Source: Takakia lepidozioides
Taxonomy: Eukaryota > Streptophyta > Takakiopsida > Takakiales > Takakiaceae
Assembly (NCBI GenBank): GCA_030704615.1
Contig: CM060731.1
Location: 45,942,001-46,006,000 of the forward strand
Direction of reading: 5' to 3'
DNA length: 64,000 nucleotides
Below are positions 1-11,977 of this stretch, piece after piece. Under the pieces are notes generated by a model, which had not been told where the DNA came from, ran no database searches, and saw only the letters and a program-made list of their open reading frames with translations. The position numbers and the translations under genes are program-made. Position 1 is the stretch's first letter, and each line of letters starts with the position of its first letter.

Positions 1-3000
1 TTCACTCACTTCTGCTCGAATCACACCTTCCTGCAGCAATATAAACATTCTCCAATAACTACTAGTCACTGCTCGATCTCTCTGATGTCCTGGCCAACGA
101 ACTCCTGCGATCTGTTGCGCCTCTACAAACACCCTGCCGCAGCTTACCACCTTCCACAACAACCTTGTCCCGCAATTTACCACCTTCCTTCACCCGATGG
201 ATCACGGACTAGCCCCGTCTCCAACGCTTCAAAATTCAAAACATGCACGTCTACCTAACTACTGGCGACGTATTGCCCTTGCAATTCCCTTCTCAATTCC
301 CCCAATCACAATCATCCATCCACCGTACCCTCTTCCGTTTTTCTAAGCCACCCACATCCATCCACCCAAATGATATCTCATGTACCACTGACACTGTTAT
401 ATACCGCCTCTATGATACTATACTACCCCTAATACGATGCCCATTATTCATTCCGTATACTCTGCCTCCATACCACAATAATACCCCCTAGTCACATCTA
501 CATACGTCCACCATACCACTAGTTACTTGCACCCACTATTATGGGTAGAGCCCCTTATTAACGGATGGATGAAACGAACTTCATCCAAAACCCCTACCCC
601 ACAATCCGCATCATCTCCCCTATGGGCACCCATATACATATACATCCCCATCCAAGGTATACTCAATATACCCTTCCTATTCTCTCCACCATGCAAGTTA
701 CTCTACCCCGTTCTTACCCATGAATCATATGAACACATAACCCCGCTACCTCCAACTACCCTCACACTCTTACAAGTTTTTGCCCTACCCATTAACCATC
801 TCATTACCCATAGCCCACACGGGGATACCCACTACACCTAGGAAGGTCCACAACACACACCATCATCCCCCCTCCCATGATACCTCCTACATAGATTACC
901 TGCTCTGACTCATCCTATTACGATGCGGAGACCTAAACCAAACCCGGGCCCTACCACATTAACGAATTTTCAGAGAACTCCCCATAGACGCACAAGACAG
1001 ATACGCTACTATACTTCCAACCAGACACTGTGTCGCCAGGCACAATATCGAACACATTGTTGACCATTTCACCCCATTTTTCCATGCCGACAAAACCTAT
1101 AACCATACGCAATACATCACAAAATTTGGACTACCGTTCAAATGCTACCCGACACTCTCAAAACCCTCTTAAGACTAAAAATCCTTCCCCGCGCCACAGC
1201 TACTCTTCTCACCTTATCATCCTCATTTCCCCTCCAACAGAGACCTGAATGGATACCTATCTCCCACTCAGCCCCCCCCAGAGATCGCTCCCTCCGTCCA
1301 CGAGATTACAAAGATTACCTCCGCGTTCCCACAACTACCTGCCCGCCTCCACACTCCCTATCCGCAATCCACACGCCCTTAACCTTTTGAACTCCAAACC
1401 CGGAGTAGTGCATAAAAGTCCTCGGGGACCACCCTCGCCTCAGTAGCCACCGCCCGACCTAGACAAAACGTCACATCACAAATCAATTCCCCTTCATCTC
1501 CAATGATATCCCGTTGCCCGTACACTTTCAGCAGTTGCACCCCGAAATACCCGGATACGATCCCCCAACCACGCCGTTACTGAGGACCCCTCATTGCCCC
1601 TCTCCCAACCGCGCCCTCCCCTATTCTCGGCGAACTGCCCAACACAAAAACGATCACCTCTTGGAACGTGGGTCACTAGCCACTAGCATTACAAGCCTAC
1701 TCCCTCTCTTCACCACTCTCGCAACCAAATCTCCTACTACAAAGAAGAAACCAAACTACATACTCACAATACTAGCAGCTCCTACATAAATAAATTGCTA
1801 CCGATTACTTCCTCTTATATGGCACCCCCCTAATGGCCCAGCAGTGTCTCTCGCCGCCGCTCTGCCCATTACAAACCGACTAGGGGTGGAGTAGCACTTG
1901 AATTCTTAAGACACATCACTCCCCTAGTACCACCACCAAAATTGCCATACCTATCCCCTTCGTTAACACCTTCAAATTATCAACATACACCCACCAGCAT
2001 TATGCCCTATTCACCCTCCATCCACCTATATATGCCTCACATCCGACGACCTCCCCTTCATACCTGATTTATTAAACCCTATTTCCCACACAGTCACCAC
2101 CCAGATAACCAACACTACCATGTCATACTAGACGGCGACTTCAACAGAGACATCGCACACAAAGGGACACTCATACAACGGAACTCAAAACCACCATCCC
2201 CAGCCGACCATGAATGGGCTCGATTCACCAACCTATTACAGCTCAAATACATTTCCACGGACTCCCACTACTCTAGGCAAGGGGGTCTTAAACTTAATCC
2301 TCCTTAAGCCTTCTTGATGGTTTCTACCTCAAAACCATTAATACAATTCCGTCATATCTCTAAGCCACGTCCACATCAATAGCTTATGTAACTCGACCAC
2401 ACACGATAACCGTGTACCTCCCCCCTCCCTCCTTTCCCTTTCGACCCATCCCAGATGTTACATACCCCCTCACCCTAGCCTAGATCCTCTCCCCCAATAC
2501 CCCTATGTAACATCAAAGCTTTCCAAAAACATTTCCACCCTGCCTCTTCAAATTTATACACAAGATCTCTCACATACTTACGATACTAACCTATATTCTT
2601 CCCCTGATACCACCTAGATCGAAGCTGAGTCCATACTCGCATCTACAATACAAGAAATGACTGAGAGTGTTTTAGCCACATGTTCCGCCCCTCCCGACCT
2701 CCCCCAAACCACTCGATCGAAACAAAACGGGGGTTACCTCACCCGGACCCAGAAACGTGAATGGATCTCTCACCTCAACATCTACCATACCATACGCCGG
2801 GCTCTTACTATCATACCTCCTTCCTCTACCCCGCCATATAATAACTGGAGAACCCCCGCATCACCTGTTTGAACACTCTCCCTGCATGCCAATCTATTAT
2901 GCCCCCACCTGATGACCCACCTTCTCTTCCCCAATGGACCGCCTCCCTCTCCAAACTTGGACGAGAAGCCAAAAAAGCTGCTTATATATCACAAAACAAA

Positions 3001-4850
3001 AAGCCTCCGCCAACCACAAAAAATTTGTCGCCTCTTTTGGCCAAGCGCTCCATGAACACCCTAAATAGGCCCACAAAGCCATCTTCAACCTTGCAATCAA
3101 CCCACCCATCGACTGCCTCAGACACAGGCTAGGCCACCTATTAACGAAACTCGCTGACATCGACACAGAGATCTGGCTCCAGGCCTCGTCTTCCTATACA
3201 CCTAACGTTACCAACTGTTTTCACCCCATCCACCACGCACCCAATTGCATCTGTAAAGTCAAACACTACCCCTAGCATTATCTCGACGGTTTCTCACTGG
3301 AAAAGCGAGGCTCCCCCACTGACCGTATCCTTGATCTCTTCACGACTGACTTATATGAATCATGCCTAAAAGCTCTTTCCAAAGCTAGGGCCCTGGGCCC
3401 AGATCTCATTCCCAATGCCATACTTCAAGCACTTGACCCCCAATTTCATGTTCTTCTATTTAAATTCATTCACCTATGCTACCGACTACATCGTATACCA
3501 CAATCCTGGAAAAGCATAGCCGGACCATCCTACTATTTAAAAAAGACGACCCCACGGACCTTAGTAACTACAGGCCCATAGCCTTTGCAAACACCATATA
3601 CAAACTATTTACCAGCACACTAACTGCGATGTTATCCTCCTATGGCGAACAACGCCATATTTTAAGCGACCCGCAGGAAGGCTTTCGAGCAACACGTAGC
3701 ACTACTCGGCAAATACAATATGTTATCTCTGCCCTCGAAGACGCTAAACTTACTAAACAAAATATCTATCTTCTCTATATTGACTTCAAAAATGCCTTCG
3801 GTTCACTGGACCATCCCCGCCTGCTGGCCATTATGACAGAGCTTGGATACCCTATAGACGCTATCCAACTCATTGGTAATATCTACACCAACAGCACCAC
3901 CGAATACTCCGGCTCCTACTATGGATCCACCCCACCTATCCCCATATTACGTGGCACCATCCAAGGGGATACACTTAGCCCTTACCTATTTATCACTTTC
4001 CTCGAACCCTTGCTAAGCACACAAACCGCAACATCTCAATCGCCAAGTGGACAAATTATCCCGCTTCAATCCCTGGTCTGGTATGGAGTTAAGCCTTCAT
4101 AAGTGCGTGGTCACTGCAGCCACACACCGTAGCAAACTCACAAAATCCACGATAGCTTCCCACTGTAAGCTCCATATACACTACCAACAAAAACCCTTCC
4201 CGTTCTTAGGCCCGGACGAATCCTACACTTATCTGGGCATACAACTGGTCCCGTCACTCACTTGGCATATACAGAGGGACACAACCCTTTCCAAACTAAA
4301 AAACAAGAGTCTTGCCCTACTCAAATCCCCGGTCTCCATCCGCCCTAAGCTAGCCATAATCCAGTCAGTTCTCAAACCACAAGTCCAATACGCCTTCCAC
4401 GCAGCCCCCTTCTCTTTACCAGACATCAAGCAGCTTGACCAACAAATTACCCAACTCACCAAACAAATATGTGGCCTACCCACTAGCACCCTGAACGCCC
4501 TCATTCAGCTCCCCCAAGATAGCTACGGTATAGGCTCCAGCCCTTTAATTATTTCCTATGCCCGCACTCTGGGGTCACAATTGCTAGAAGTCCTCAACGA
4601 TCCTGGCCGCCTCAGACTGATTTTTAGTGGGCTCCTTAAACACCTGGCCTCTAGATATAATGGACTATACTCTCTCCCCACCCTCCACTCCCAATCCTGT
4701 TTCCACTCCCCCACTGCCTTATCGTTGTTCATCCTACGCCAAATGAGAATCAGCATACAAACCGACCTTCCAGGCTACCCCAACTCTATATCGTCACTTG
4801 AACGTGCCTGACTTAATAGTCCATTCTCCTCACAATTTGGCAACTCGCAT
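1..4850 (+). mobile_element. Degenerate non-LTR retrotransposon (LINE), C-rich strand
   Basis: A LINE copy whose left end lies outside the window. A DGDFNRD segment near 2133-2156 matches the GDFN motif of an AP-type endonuclease. A reverse transcriptase follows from about 3330 to 4810. The first 1.8 kb has only short, broken frames and I recognise no ORF1 in it. The sense strand is visibly rich in C and poor in G throughout, unlike the DNA right of 4850. The element stops abruptly at a gypsy LTR interior at about 4850, which suggests it inserted into that LTR. It is broken by several frameshifts and stops. Confidence 0.75.
3330..4811 (+). pseudogene. LINE reverse transcriptase, frameshifted
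   Basis: This would copy LINE RNA into DNA at a nicked target. The finger region (KARALGPDLIPNAIL, about 3390) leads, after a frameshift near 3530, into 3476-4102. That frame has the NYRPIAFANTIYKL block, the catalytic first Asp in YIDFKNAF, and GTIQGDTLSPYLF (motif B). The YADD box expected next is missing: the frame breaks at about 4050-4100 and resumes in 4047-4811 with the WSGMELSLHKC, YLGIQL and thumb-like segments. Loss of the second catalytic aspartate pair and the frameshifts make it inactive. The clade within LINEs is not assigned. Confidence 0.75.
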
Positions 4851-5203
4851 CCCGCATGGTTGTTTGTGAAACCCCCGCGGACAGTCACAGAAGTATATAT
4901 AGGGAGTAGTAACCCCGAGAACGGTGCAAGCCCGTTGGTGACCAAAAACTAGTGAGAAAGCGAGCGAGCCGGAAAGCGACCAAGGAGTGGGGAGCTATTC
5001 CGGACTGCCATCTACCAAAGGGAATCTCCACTAGGTCCAAATTGGTGGAGGGTCTGGTGGAAGAGTAAACGGGGACCGTTATGTCCCGGTGAGCAGCCGA
5101 AGCTCCCAGTTGGCCCGACGGCCAGGTTGGGAGTTAGGCGCGCGCATCATAGCGAGTAACTATGACTTGAAGGGGAGTTTACCAAAGTGAGGTGCGCGAC
5201 ACT
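4851..5203 (+). mobile_element. Partial 5' LTR of a Ty3/gypsy element (copy 1)
   Basis: The sequence from about 4851 to 5061 is nearly identical to 24270-24475, which lies inside a longer LTR starting at about 23906. The stretch includes a TATATATA box at 4894-4901, a probable retroelement core promoter. It ends just before a primer-binding site at 5204, as a 5' LTR should. The first 360 or so bases of the LTR are missing because the LINE at 1-4850 interrupts it; they probably lie left of the window. Confidence 0.7.
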
Positions 5204-5215
5204 TGGTATTAGAGC
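5204..5215 (+). other. Primer-binding site, initiator tRNA-Met type
   Basis: TGGTATTAGAGC differs by one base from TGGTATCAGAGC, the common plant LTR-retrotransposon site that pairs with the 3' end of initiator tRNA-Met. It sits between the LTR end and the gag start, the expected place for priming minus-strand cDNA synthesis. Confidence 0.75.
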
Positions 5216-5256
5216 TTAGAGTTCAGTACGCGATCGTCCTTGGGTTTGGCCTCATC

Positions 5257-6481
5257 ATGGGGTCGGGCAAGCCAAAGCGAAAACGGAACGACCCGAAAGA
5301 TGATTATCCTGGTGAGCCCGATAGGGGCGACGAGTCACCGAAGTAGCCATTTGAGGAAGCGATGCATGCTTTTGAAAGCGAGGCCGCTCAAGAATGGGAG
5401 GAATCTGAGGAGTCGGAGCCCGAGGAATCCCTAAGAGCTCCGCAAGACCAACAGATGCCTCCCATGCCAGCAGTTTTTTGGGAAGGGTTGTTGGTGCAGT
5501 TTGGCGGGACGTTGAAAGACGTGTTGAAGGCGACTAATGCCACTTCCACTAAGACAAAGTTTAAGGTGAAGCCTAAGGAACCCGACATCTTTGAGGGCGT
5601 CCGAAATCGGAAGGCACTCAACACCTGGCTCTTGGAGCTAGAGCAATACTTCCGGGTGGCCAAGTTGAGTAACGAGGATCGGGTGGAAGTGACTCCCACC
5701 TATTTGAGGGGCTATGCTCAACAATGGTGGCAGAAACGCCTCCACAACCGAGGTCCAAACCTGGAAACCTTGAACTGGAGTGGGTTCAAGGAACTGATGA
5801 AGAGACAGTTTGTGCCCCTCAACGCGTCCTCGCTCGCCCGGGACAAGATGAGGAATTTGAAGCAAACAGATGACATTCGGGGTTATGTTCAGGCTTTCAA
5901 TGTGCTGTTGCTCGAAGTCGCGGACATGGCAGGACTAGAAATGGTCTTCAACTTTGTGGCGGGACTGGCCCCATGGGCCAGACGGAAGTTGGAGGAAAAG
6001 CCACCTAAGACTTTGAACGAGGCAATTGAGAGGGCTGAATGCTTCTTGGATGTCCTAAGGCGAAAGACAAGGCCGTATGGAGCTGAACCACAAGATGACC
6101 CGGTGGGAGGGTAACTCTTTTCGACCGGAAAAGAAGTGGGATAGGCCACACGGCGTCAATGGCACGTGGAAATCGAAGGGGGGGCCTTCACACGCCAAGA
6201 CAACACCCGCTGCTCCGAAAGGAAAATCAGGTGCGACGCCTTATGGCGGACAAAAGGCGACCTTCGATAGAGTGTGCTTTAATTGCGGGGAGCCCGGGCA
6301 CATGGCTAAAAAGTGCGCAAAGCCCCGACAATTGAACATGACTCAGGCGACCACAGAGCTGTCGGAAGAGTCCATCAGCCGCTTGGTGGAAGGGGTGGTC
6401 GCCAAGACTTGCAAGGTAGGCAACTACTCTTGTGAGTTGTATCAGAAAACTAGCGCCCTGCCTGCTACAGTTGCTGCTTGA
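5257..6481 (+). pseudogene. gag: Ty3/gypsy gag polyprotein (capsid plus zinc knuckle), broken
   Basis: This is the structural protein of the virus-like particle. The best start is the ATG at 5257 (MGSGKPKRKRND). A TAG at 5344-5346 interrupts the frame, which reopens at 5362-6114. That frame has a retrotransposon gag domain with typical blocks (FEGVRNRKALNTWLLELEQYF, then YAQQWWQKRL). A frameshift around 6080-6110 moves to 6077-6481, which holds a perfect CX2CX4HX4C zinc knuckle (CFNCGEPGHMAKKC, 6275-6316). Coding ends near 6480, where the sequence passes into a PIF/Harbinger transposon, and no protease or RT follows. The element is therefore a 5' fragment. Confidence 0.8.
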
Positions 6482-7810
6482 TGCATGCCCTACGCGACCT
6501 CTTTGAATGCTTGCTTGCAAATCACCTTGAGCTTCCTCAATCCAAGAGGTGTTGAATGAGTCTTTGTGAGTGATGATGATACTATGTAAAATCAACCAAG
6601 CTGTAACATGAATGGGTACATATTCCAGATTGCAATCCATTCGTTTTAATAAAATCCTCCACCTTCCCTTCAGTATGCCAAAAGCTCGTTCTATGCACAT
6701 TCTTGAGCTTGATTGCATAAAATTCCAATTTGCCTGCTCCCCAGTAAATCCATCTTTGCTTCCAATAAATGGAGCAAACATCCATGGCCTGCATTGATAA
6801 ACAACATCACCTAGAAGGGCATAGGGATTCAAGCCTCCATTGTGGCATACACGGCCAATTTGTGATTTTCCAAACTGGTTCCAGTCATGAATACTTACCA
6901 CACCACCCTATATCATAATCCCAAAAGCAACATGAGGTGTCGACAATGCCTTGTAATAAGACAGGATGAAAACCCTTCCTGTTATGATAATCAGGTGCAT
7001 GCTCAACAGGGGCAATAATCGGAATATGACTGCCATCAATCGCCCCTATGCACCAAGGTGTACCATGTAAGATTCAAAATCTTTACTCATTTCTCCCATA
7101 TTGGATGCACATGGCCATTTGATGTAGAGTTCACGATAACTAGTCTTCAGTGCATTACAAAATTCCAACACGATATTCTAAGCATGGAAATTCCTACTCC
7201 ATAGCAATCTAAGAGTGTACTCGAGGTATTACCAGTGGCCAACCTTGCTATAGAAATAGCAACCCTAGTCTCCACTGGAATAGCAATTCGACAACTAGTA
7301 TCTTGTATCTTCAGAAAATGAGCTATCTGTGCACACAAGTACAAGAAAGTTTCTCTTGACATCCGCATTCTGTCCTTGAACATTTTGGCACTGTAAGATC
7401 CCATGATATATGTATCTGCAAAACCTTTAGGTCTCTCAAATGCATGGATCATTTCCTTCTTCGAACCAGACCTGTTGTTTTGCAATATCAAACTGTGAAG
7501 CATGGTCAATACAGTTTGGAGATGGTTGTTGATTTCTAGAGAATGTCTACTCGACATAGCCTCTAAAATAATGAATATGGAAAATTGAAGAGCAAGTGTT
7601 GCAAGGAGATCCCTTCCTGAAGGCTCCATGGCTGTGTGCGATACTCTCGACAAGAAAACCAGACAATTTGAGCGCGATATCTTGTCCAGTGGACCCTTTT
7701 TGTCCACTGCTCGGTGTGAAAACGCTATGAAGCTCGTCCGCTGGGTTCCCACAACTTCCCGCAACTTTTGATGAATGGGCATCTGTGAAGCGGCCGAAAC
7801 AATGGACAAA
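6480..7810 (-). pseudogene. PIF/Harbinger transposase (HARBI1/ALP1-like DDE nuclease), broken
   Basis: Three minus-strand pieces read in order. 7809-7147 is the N-terminal part, with MFKDRMRMSRETFLYLC and a helix-turn-helix-like ETRVAISIARLATG. About 7070-6905 holds TPWCIGAIDGSHIPI with the first catalytic Asp, then APDYHNRKGFHPV and a second Asp region. 6901-6480 holds SRMCIERAFGILKGRWRIL, the hallmark block with the catalytic Glu. These are the signatures of PIF/Harbinger nucleases, which cut and paste DNA transposons. The frame changes between pieces and the codons are interrupted, so the gene is dead unless short introns exist. A domesticated ALP1-like gene is unlikely given the breaks. 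Confidence 0.8.
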
Positions 7811-8000
7811 CGTTGTTTTTGAGTGTTTTGTCCGGTCGCTAGTCTGGAAGGGACCTAAGTCATGGCTAGAGAGAATTTTGTCCGGGGATCGTCTGCGTTC
7901 GAATATATGGGGCAGTAATGGTGGGGAAGGCAGTCCGGACATGTCCATGGTTCGCCATACTCCACGCCATAAGCAGTTTGGCGGGGCGATGGCGGGACAC

Positions 8001-8014
8001 CGTTGGAGATGCTC
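8001..8014 (-). repeat. Candidate terminal repeat of the PIF/Harbinger element
   Basis: Read on the minus strand this is GAGCATCTCCAACG, close to the GAGCATSYCCAAC ends of the MITE 14 bases further right. It may be the right terminus of the transposon carrying the broken transposase. I could not find the matching left end near 6480. Confidence 0.35.
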
Positions 8015-8027
8015 AATTATTAAGTTA

Positions 8028-8373
8028 GAGCATGCCCAACAAAGGTTCAGTAAAGTGCCTCGCCATCACTATGTTAAGAAGGCATATGGGGCCCGCAAGC
8101 TAGATGGCAGGTGGGCTGGCAAGCGTAACAAGAGGGGAGTACTGGCGCCAGGCTGAGGTGAGAGTGGGCCCCGCCACCTGCCCGCCACAGGTGGTAGCTT
8201 AGCGGGGGAGAATGCCACGCACCAAAACTTGTCTAGATAGCGCGCTAGTAGGGCTAAACTTGGTGAGGCTCACCATTTTGAAGCGCGTGAAAGTGCTCCT
8301 GGGGCCGTCCGACAGCGGCGGCCACGCTATTTTGATGATAGTGCGCCAGATAGAGCGCCTGCTGGGCATGCTC
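8028..8373. mobile_element. Tourist-like MITE (PIF/Harbinger family), 346 bp
   Basis: The ends are inverted repeats: GAGCATGCCCA at 8028-8038 and its complement TGGGCATGCTC at 8363-8373. TTA at 8025-8027 and TTA at 8374-8376 form a 3-bp target-site duplication, the size and sequence typical of PIF/Harbinger. There is no coding capacity. The neighbouring PIF/Harbinger transposase could be the source of its mobility. Confidence 0.75.
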
Positions 8374-8751
8374 TTACCACCACAACAACCCCACCCCCCC
8401 AAAAAAACAGCTTACAGCCAGCTTGCCAACCTGGTGATTGTGGGCTCAAATCCCAGCTGCGTCGTTGGCTGCATGGTGTTGGTTGGAAGGCTGTCTAGCG
8501 TTTGTGGAGAGTGAGAGAGAGACAGGGAGTGCAGGCTCTGCGGTGCTCAACATGGTGCAGCTGCCAATGTCTGTGTGATGCGTTCTCAAAGAAACATCTA
8601 CTAAAGTATTGGGTATGCTCCACTTCCCCCTCTGGCATGAAGAATTTGAACACCACAGAAGCTGTCCAACCTTGTGCATTCATGCTGTTACCTGCGAAAA
8701 GGTGGGGACAGAATCTGGCATTGATCTTTGGGATGTTCATGATGCAGGGCA

Positions 8752-11090
8752 GTGGGGTTGCAAGTATGGAGGCAGACCCAGTTGTTTCTTGTGCATCCCA
8801 GTGGGGGCGCATGTGTGGGTCTTGGCACGTCCGCTGTTTTGAACGGAGTGAGAGAAACTACAGCGAGGGAATGGAGCAAGAACAGGACGAACAGTTGGGG
8901 TACTGGTGGGAATATGGCTTCAGTGTGGGGGACGCTTGAAGGAGGCGGTGCAACTTTTGGATGTGATGGAGCAACGAGGCTTTTGGGCATATTCCGAGAC
9001 CTGCGCTCGTCTCTTGCAGGGGTACGCAAAGACGAAGGCCCTCGCAGATGGGAAGGGGGTCCATGCCCACATCATCAAAAGTGGATTTGAGTCAAACATG
9101 TTCCTTGCAAACACCCTTGTCAGCATGTATTGCAAGTGCGGAAGCATTGGGGATGCGCGCCGAGTGTTTGACAAAATGCCTCAACGAAATGCGATTTCTT
9201 GGACTGCGATGATTGGAGGATTAGCTAAGCAAGGGCAGGGAGAAGCTGCATTTGAACTCTTTCGGCAAATGGAAAGAGAGGGCGTGAAGGCAGACAGGGT
9301 TACTTTCATGAGCATTCTGAATGCATGTGCTGGGCCAGTAGATCTAGAACATGGCAAGCGGCTCCATGCGGGCATTATTACAGCTGGATTTGAGTCAGAC
9401 GTGAGAGTGGGGAACGCCCTCGTCAGCATGTATTGCAAGTGCGGGAGTATGGCGGATGCGCGGCAATTGTTTGATAGGATGCCTAATCGAGATGTGATCT
9501 CATGGAATGCGATGATTGCAGGATGCGCTCAGCAGGGCCATGATGAGGAGGCTTTTGGACTCTTTGGGCAAATGCGAAGAGGCGGCGTGACGGCAGACAG
9601 AGTGACTTTCTTGAGCATTCTGAGCGCATGTTCGAGCCCAGTGGCCCTGGAACCCGGCAGGCATCTCCATGTGTCTATCATGAAAGCTGGACTGGAGTCA
9701 GATGTTGGAGTGGGGAATGCCCTCATCAGTATGTATTGCAAATGCGGGAGTGTGGTGGATGGCCGCCGGGTGTTTGACAGTATGCACGAACGAGATGTGG
9801 TCTCATGGACGGCGATGATTGCTGGATGCTCTCAACATGGTGATTGTGAGAAGTCTTTTGAACTCTTTCGGCAAATGCAAAGTGCTGGCGTGAAGCCCAA
9901 CGAGGTCGCTTTCATGAGCATCCTGAACGCATGCGCCAGTCTAGCAGCCCTAGAAGAGGGCAAGTGGATCCATGACCTCATCATCAGATCAGGATTGAAG
10001 TCTGATGTTCGAGTTTCTAATGCTCTTGTCGACATGTATGCCAAGTGCGGGAGTGTGGGTGATGCACGACAAGTATTTGACAAAATTCCTGAACGGGACG
10101 TGGTCTCATGGAATATACACATTTGGTATCAACTTGACAGAGGACCAGAGAATGCAAGCCACGGTGAAAAGACTCAAGCACCAGCTTTAGATGGTTGTGG
10201 GATATGCCCATAACGGGAATGGTAAGGAGGCCTTCCAACTCTTTGAACAAATGTTACAAGAAGGAGTGAAGCCAGACTCTGTCACATTTGTTGGTGTTCT
10301 CTCTGCATGCAACAGTATGGGCCTGGTGGACAAAGGCCATAGTTACTTCCTCTCCATGAGTCATGATCATGGCATCCCACCAACAGGAATGCACTCTGGC
10401 TGCATGGTCGGCCTTCTTGGTCGATCGGGGCAATTATATGAGGCAGAGGACTTCATCAGCAAAATGCCGGTGGAGCCAAATGCTTCAGTGTGGGGGCCAT
10501 TGCTTGGTGCATGCAGAATCTATGGTAATGTGGAGAACGGGCTGCAGAACGTATACTCAAATTCAAACCACAAGATGCCGGAGTGTATGTGCTGCTTTCA
10601 AATGTCTACGGTGCGGCTGGCAGGTGGGATGATATAGCAAAGGTGAGAAAGGCCATGAAGGACAGGGGTGTGAAGAAGGAGCCAGGGCGTAGCTGGATCG
10701 AAGTCAAGAATAGGGTACATACGTTCGGTGTAGAAGATAGATCGCACCCACAGACCGAGGAGATATATGCTGCGTTGGAAAGATTGGATAGACAAATTAA
10801 GGAAGTGGGATATGTTCCCGATACACGCTTTGTGTTACATGACGTGGATCAGAAGATGAAGGAACAGGCTCTTGGCTATCATAGTGAAAAGCTGGCCATT
10901 GCGTTTGGGCTCATCAGCACGCCCCCTGGGACACCTATCTGCATAATTAAAAATCTCAGGGTATGTGGGGATTGCCACACTGCCAGCAAATTTATCTCCA
11001 CAATTGTTGGGCGTGAGATCATAGCAAGGGATGCCAACCGCTTTCATTTAATCAAATAATGGGGTGTGTTCTTGTGGGGATTATTGGTGA
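8752..11090 (+). pseudogene. PPR-DYW RNA-editing factor, decayed copy 1
   Basis: DYW-type PPR proteins bind organelle transcripts and deaminate specific cytidines to uridine. This copy matches the intact gene at 15038-17242 end to end. The N-terminal segment (8752-8930) is in a different frame from the main repeat block (8906-10114). A 76-bp insertion at 10115-10190 breaks a repeat inside VVSWN|AMI. A frameshift near 10535 separates the E region, and 10583-11059 carries the E+/DYW part with HSEKLAIAFG and [10 protein letters not shown]. One extra T near 11058 creates a stop, so the final GVCSCGDYW is present (to 11090) but out of frame. Four lesions make function very unlikely. Confidence 0.85.
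10115..10190 (+). other. 76-bp insertion inside the PPR pseudogene
   Basis: By alignment with the sister PPR genes only one codon should sit between TGGAAT (ends 10114) and ATG (10191). The 76 bases in between shift the frame and end in CTTTAG. They have no GT start and do not fit a normal intron. The source is unknown. Confidence 0.6.
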
Positions 11091-11977
11091 TGACAACTCC
11101 ACACGCACCAACACGATCTTCCGTTTATGGAGTCTTAAGCGAATGTCTGGCAAGCTTTCGGTCTTGTTCAGGGTGAGTCTAATGGCCACAAGATTCAAGG
11201 AGGTTACTACCTCTCATATATTTCGTTGATCTGATGCCATTTGTGACAGGCAACCATGAATCTTGCAGATTGTGCGTTGGCCATTCTCTGATTCACAGTT
11301 TGGTAAACTGTCCACAACTATTGCTTGCAGGGTTTTGGCAGGGGTCATTGGTGAAAATAAATGGGCTGAAGTCAAGGCATCATTGAGTGGTATGAATCCT
11401 TCTCCAACCTTCTCCTTTCGGAGCTTTCAGTTGCAACAGTATCCCACATTAATGAGTATCTTTCATATTAATGATGTTTTTCTGGGATTGTGACCAGTCT
11501 TATTGCAGTTCCTTGGGGTTCAGAGGATCTCTCTTGAGGCAGTGCATGCCACACGGATGCAAAAAACAAAGAGCACTGATTTAATGGCCCATCTGCATAT
11601 CTCAGTAAAATGCTGTCTGATCTGCCCATCTGCTACTGTGCACATCGTTGAAGGTGCTCTTTTGACTTCCCAATTTCCTCTTTGGTTTAGTCTTCATCAT
11701 GTGCTGGTTACATGATCTGGGCTCTGTCATTCGCTATTTTTGGAAAACCGGATGTAAGTCTCAAGTTTTCAACTCAGTGGTTTATCATGTATGGTATGAT
11801 GTCTGCTTGGTGCCATGATCTTGTGACTGCAGATGGCTGAATCTTTGTGGATGTGAGTACAAGTCATTGAATGTTCTGCTACGGTGATTTGATGTTTATC
11901 TGTCTAAACACCTTCATCTCATCTACTAGATGTATGTGGCACAATCTGTGCCTTCAACACATTCAAACTCTAAATGG
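11091..11977. other. Intergenic stretch between convergent PPR copies
   Basis: This lies downstream of both the plus-strand copy ending at 11090 and the minus-strand copy ending at 11978. It has only short frames and several TTGCAG-type possible splice acceptors. I see no recognisable gene. Confidence 0.4.

Noticed and set aside
8430-8475. tRNA-like segment with GGCTCAAATCCC
   Set aside because: There is a B-box-like string but no A box at the right distance and no tail.
10115-10190. AT-AC (U12-type) intron in PPR copy 1
   Set aside because: It starts AT but ends AG and lacks the U12 donor ATATCC and a branch site. The 3' part of the gene is frameshifted anyway.
8920-10250. Many long minus-strand frames opposite the PPR genes (also at 12837-14138, 15445-17190 and 18064-18914)
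   Set aside because: They are repeated antisense shadows of PPR modules (for example LPHLQYMLTRA opposite LVSMYCKCG) and have no independent support.
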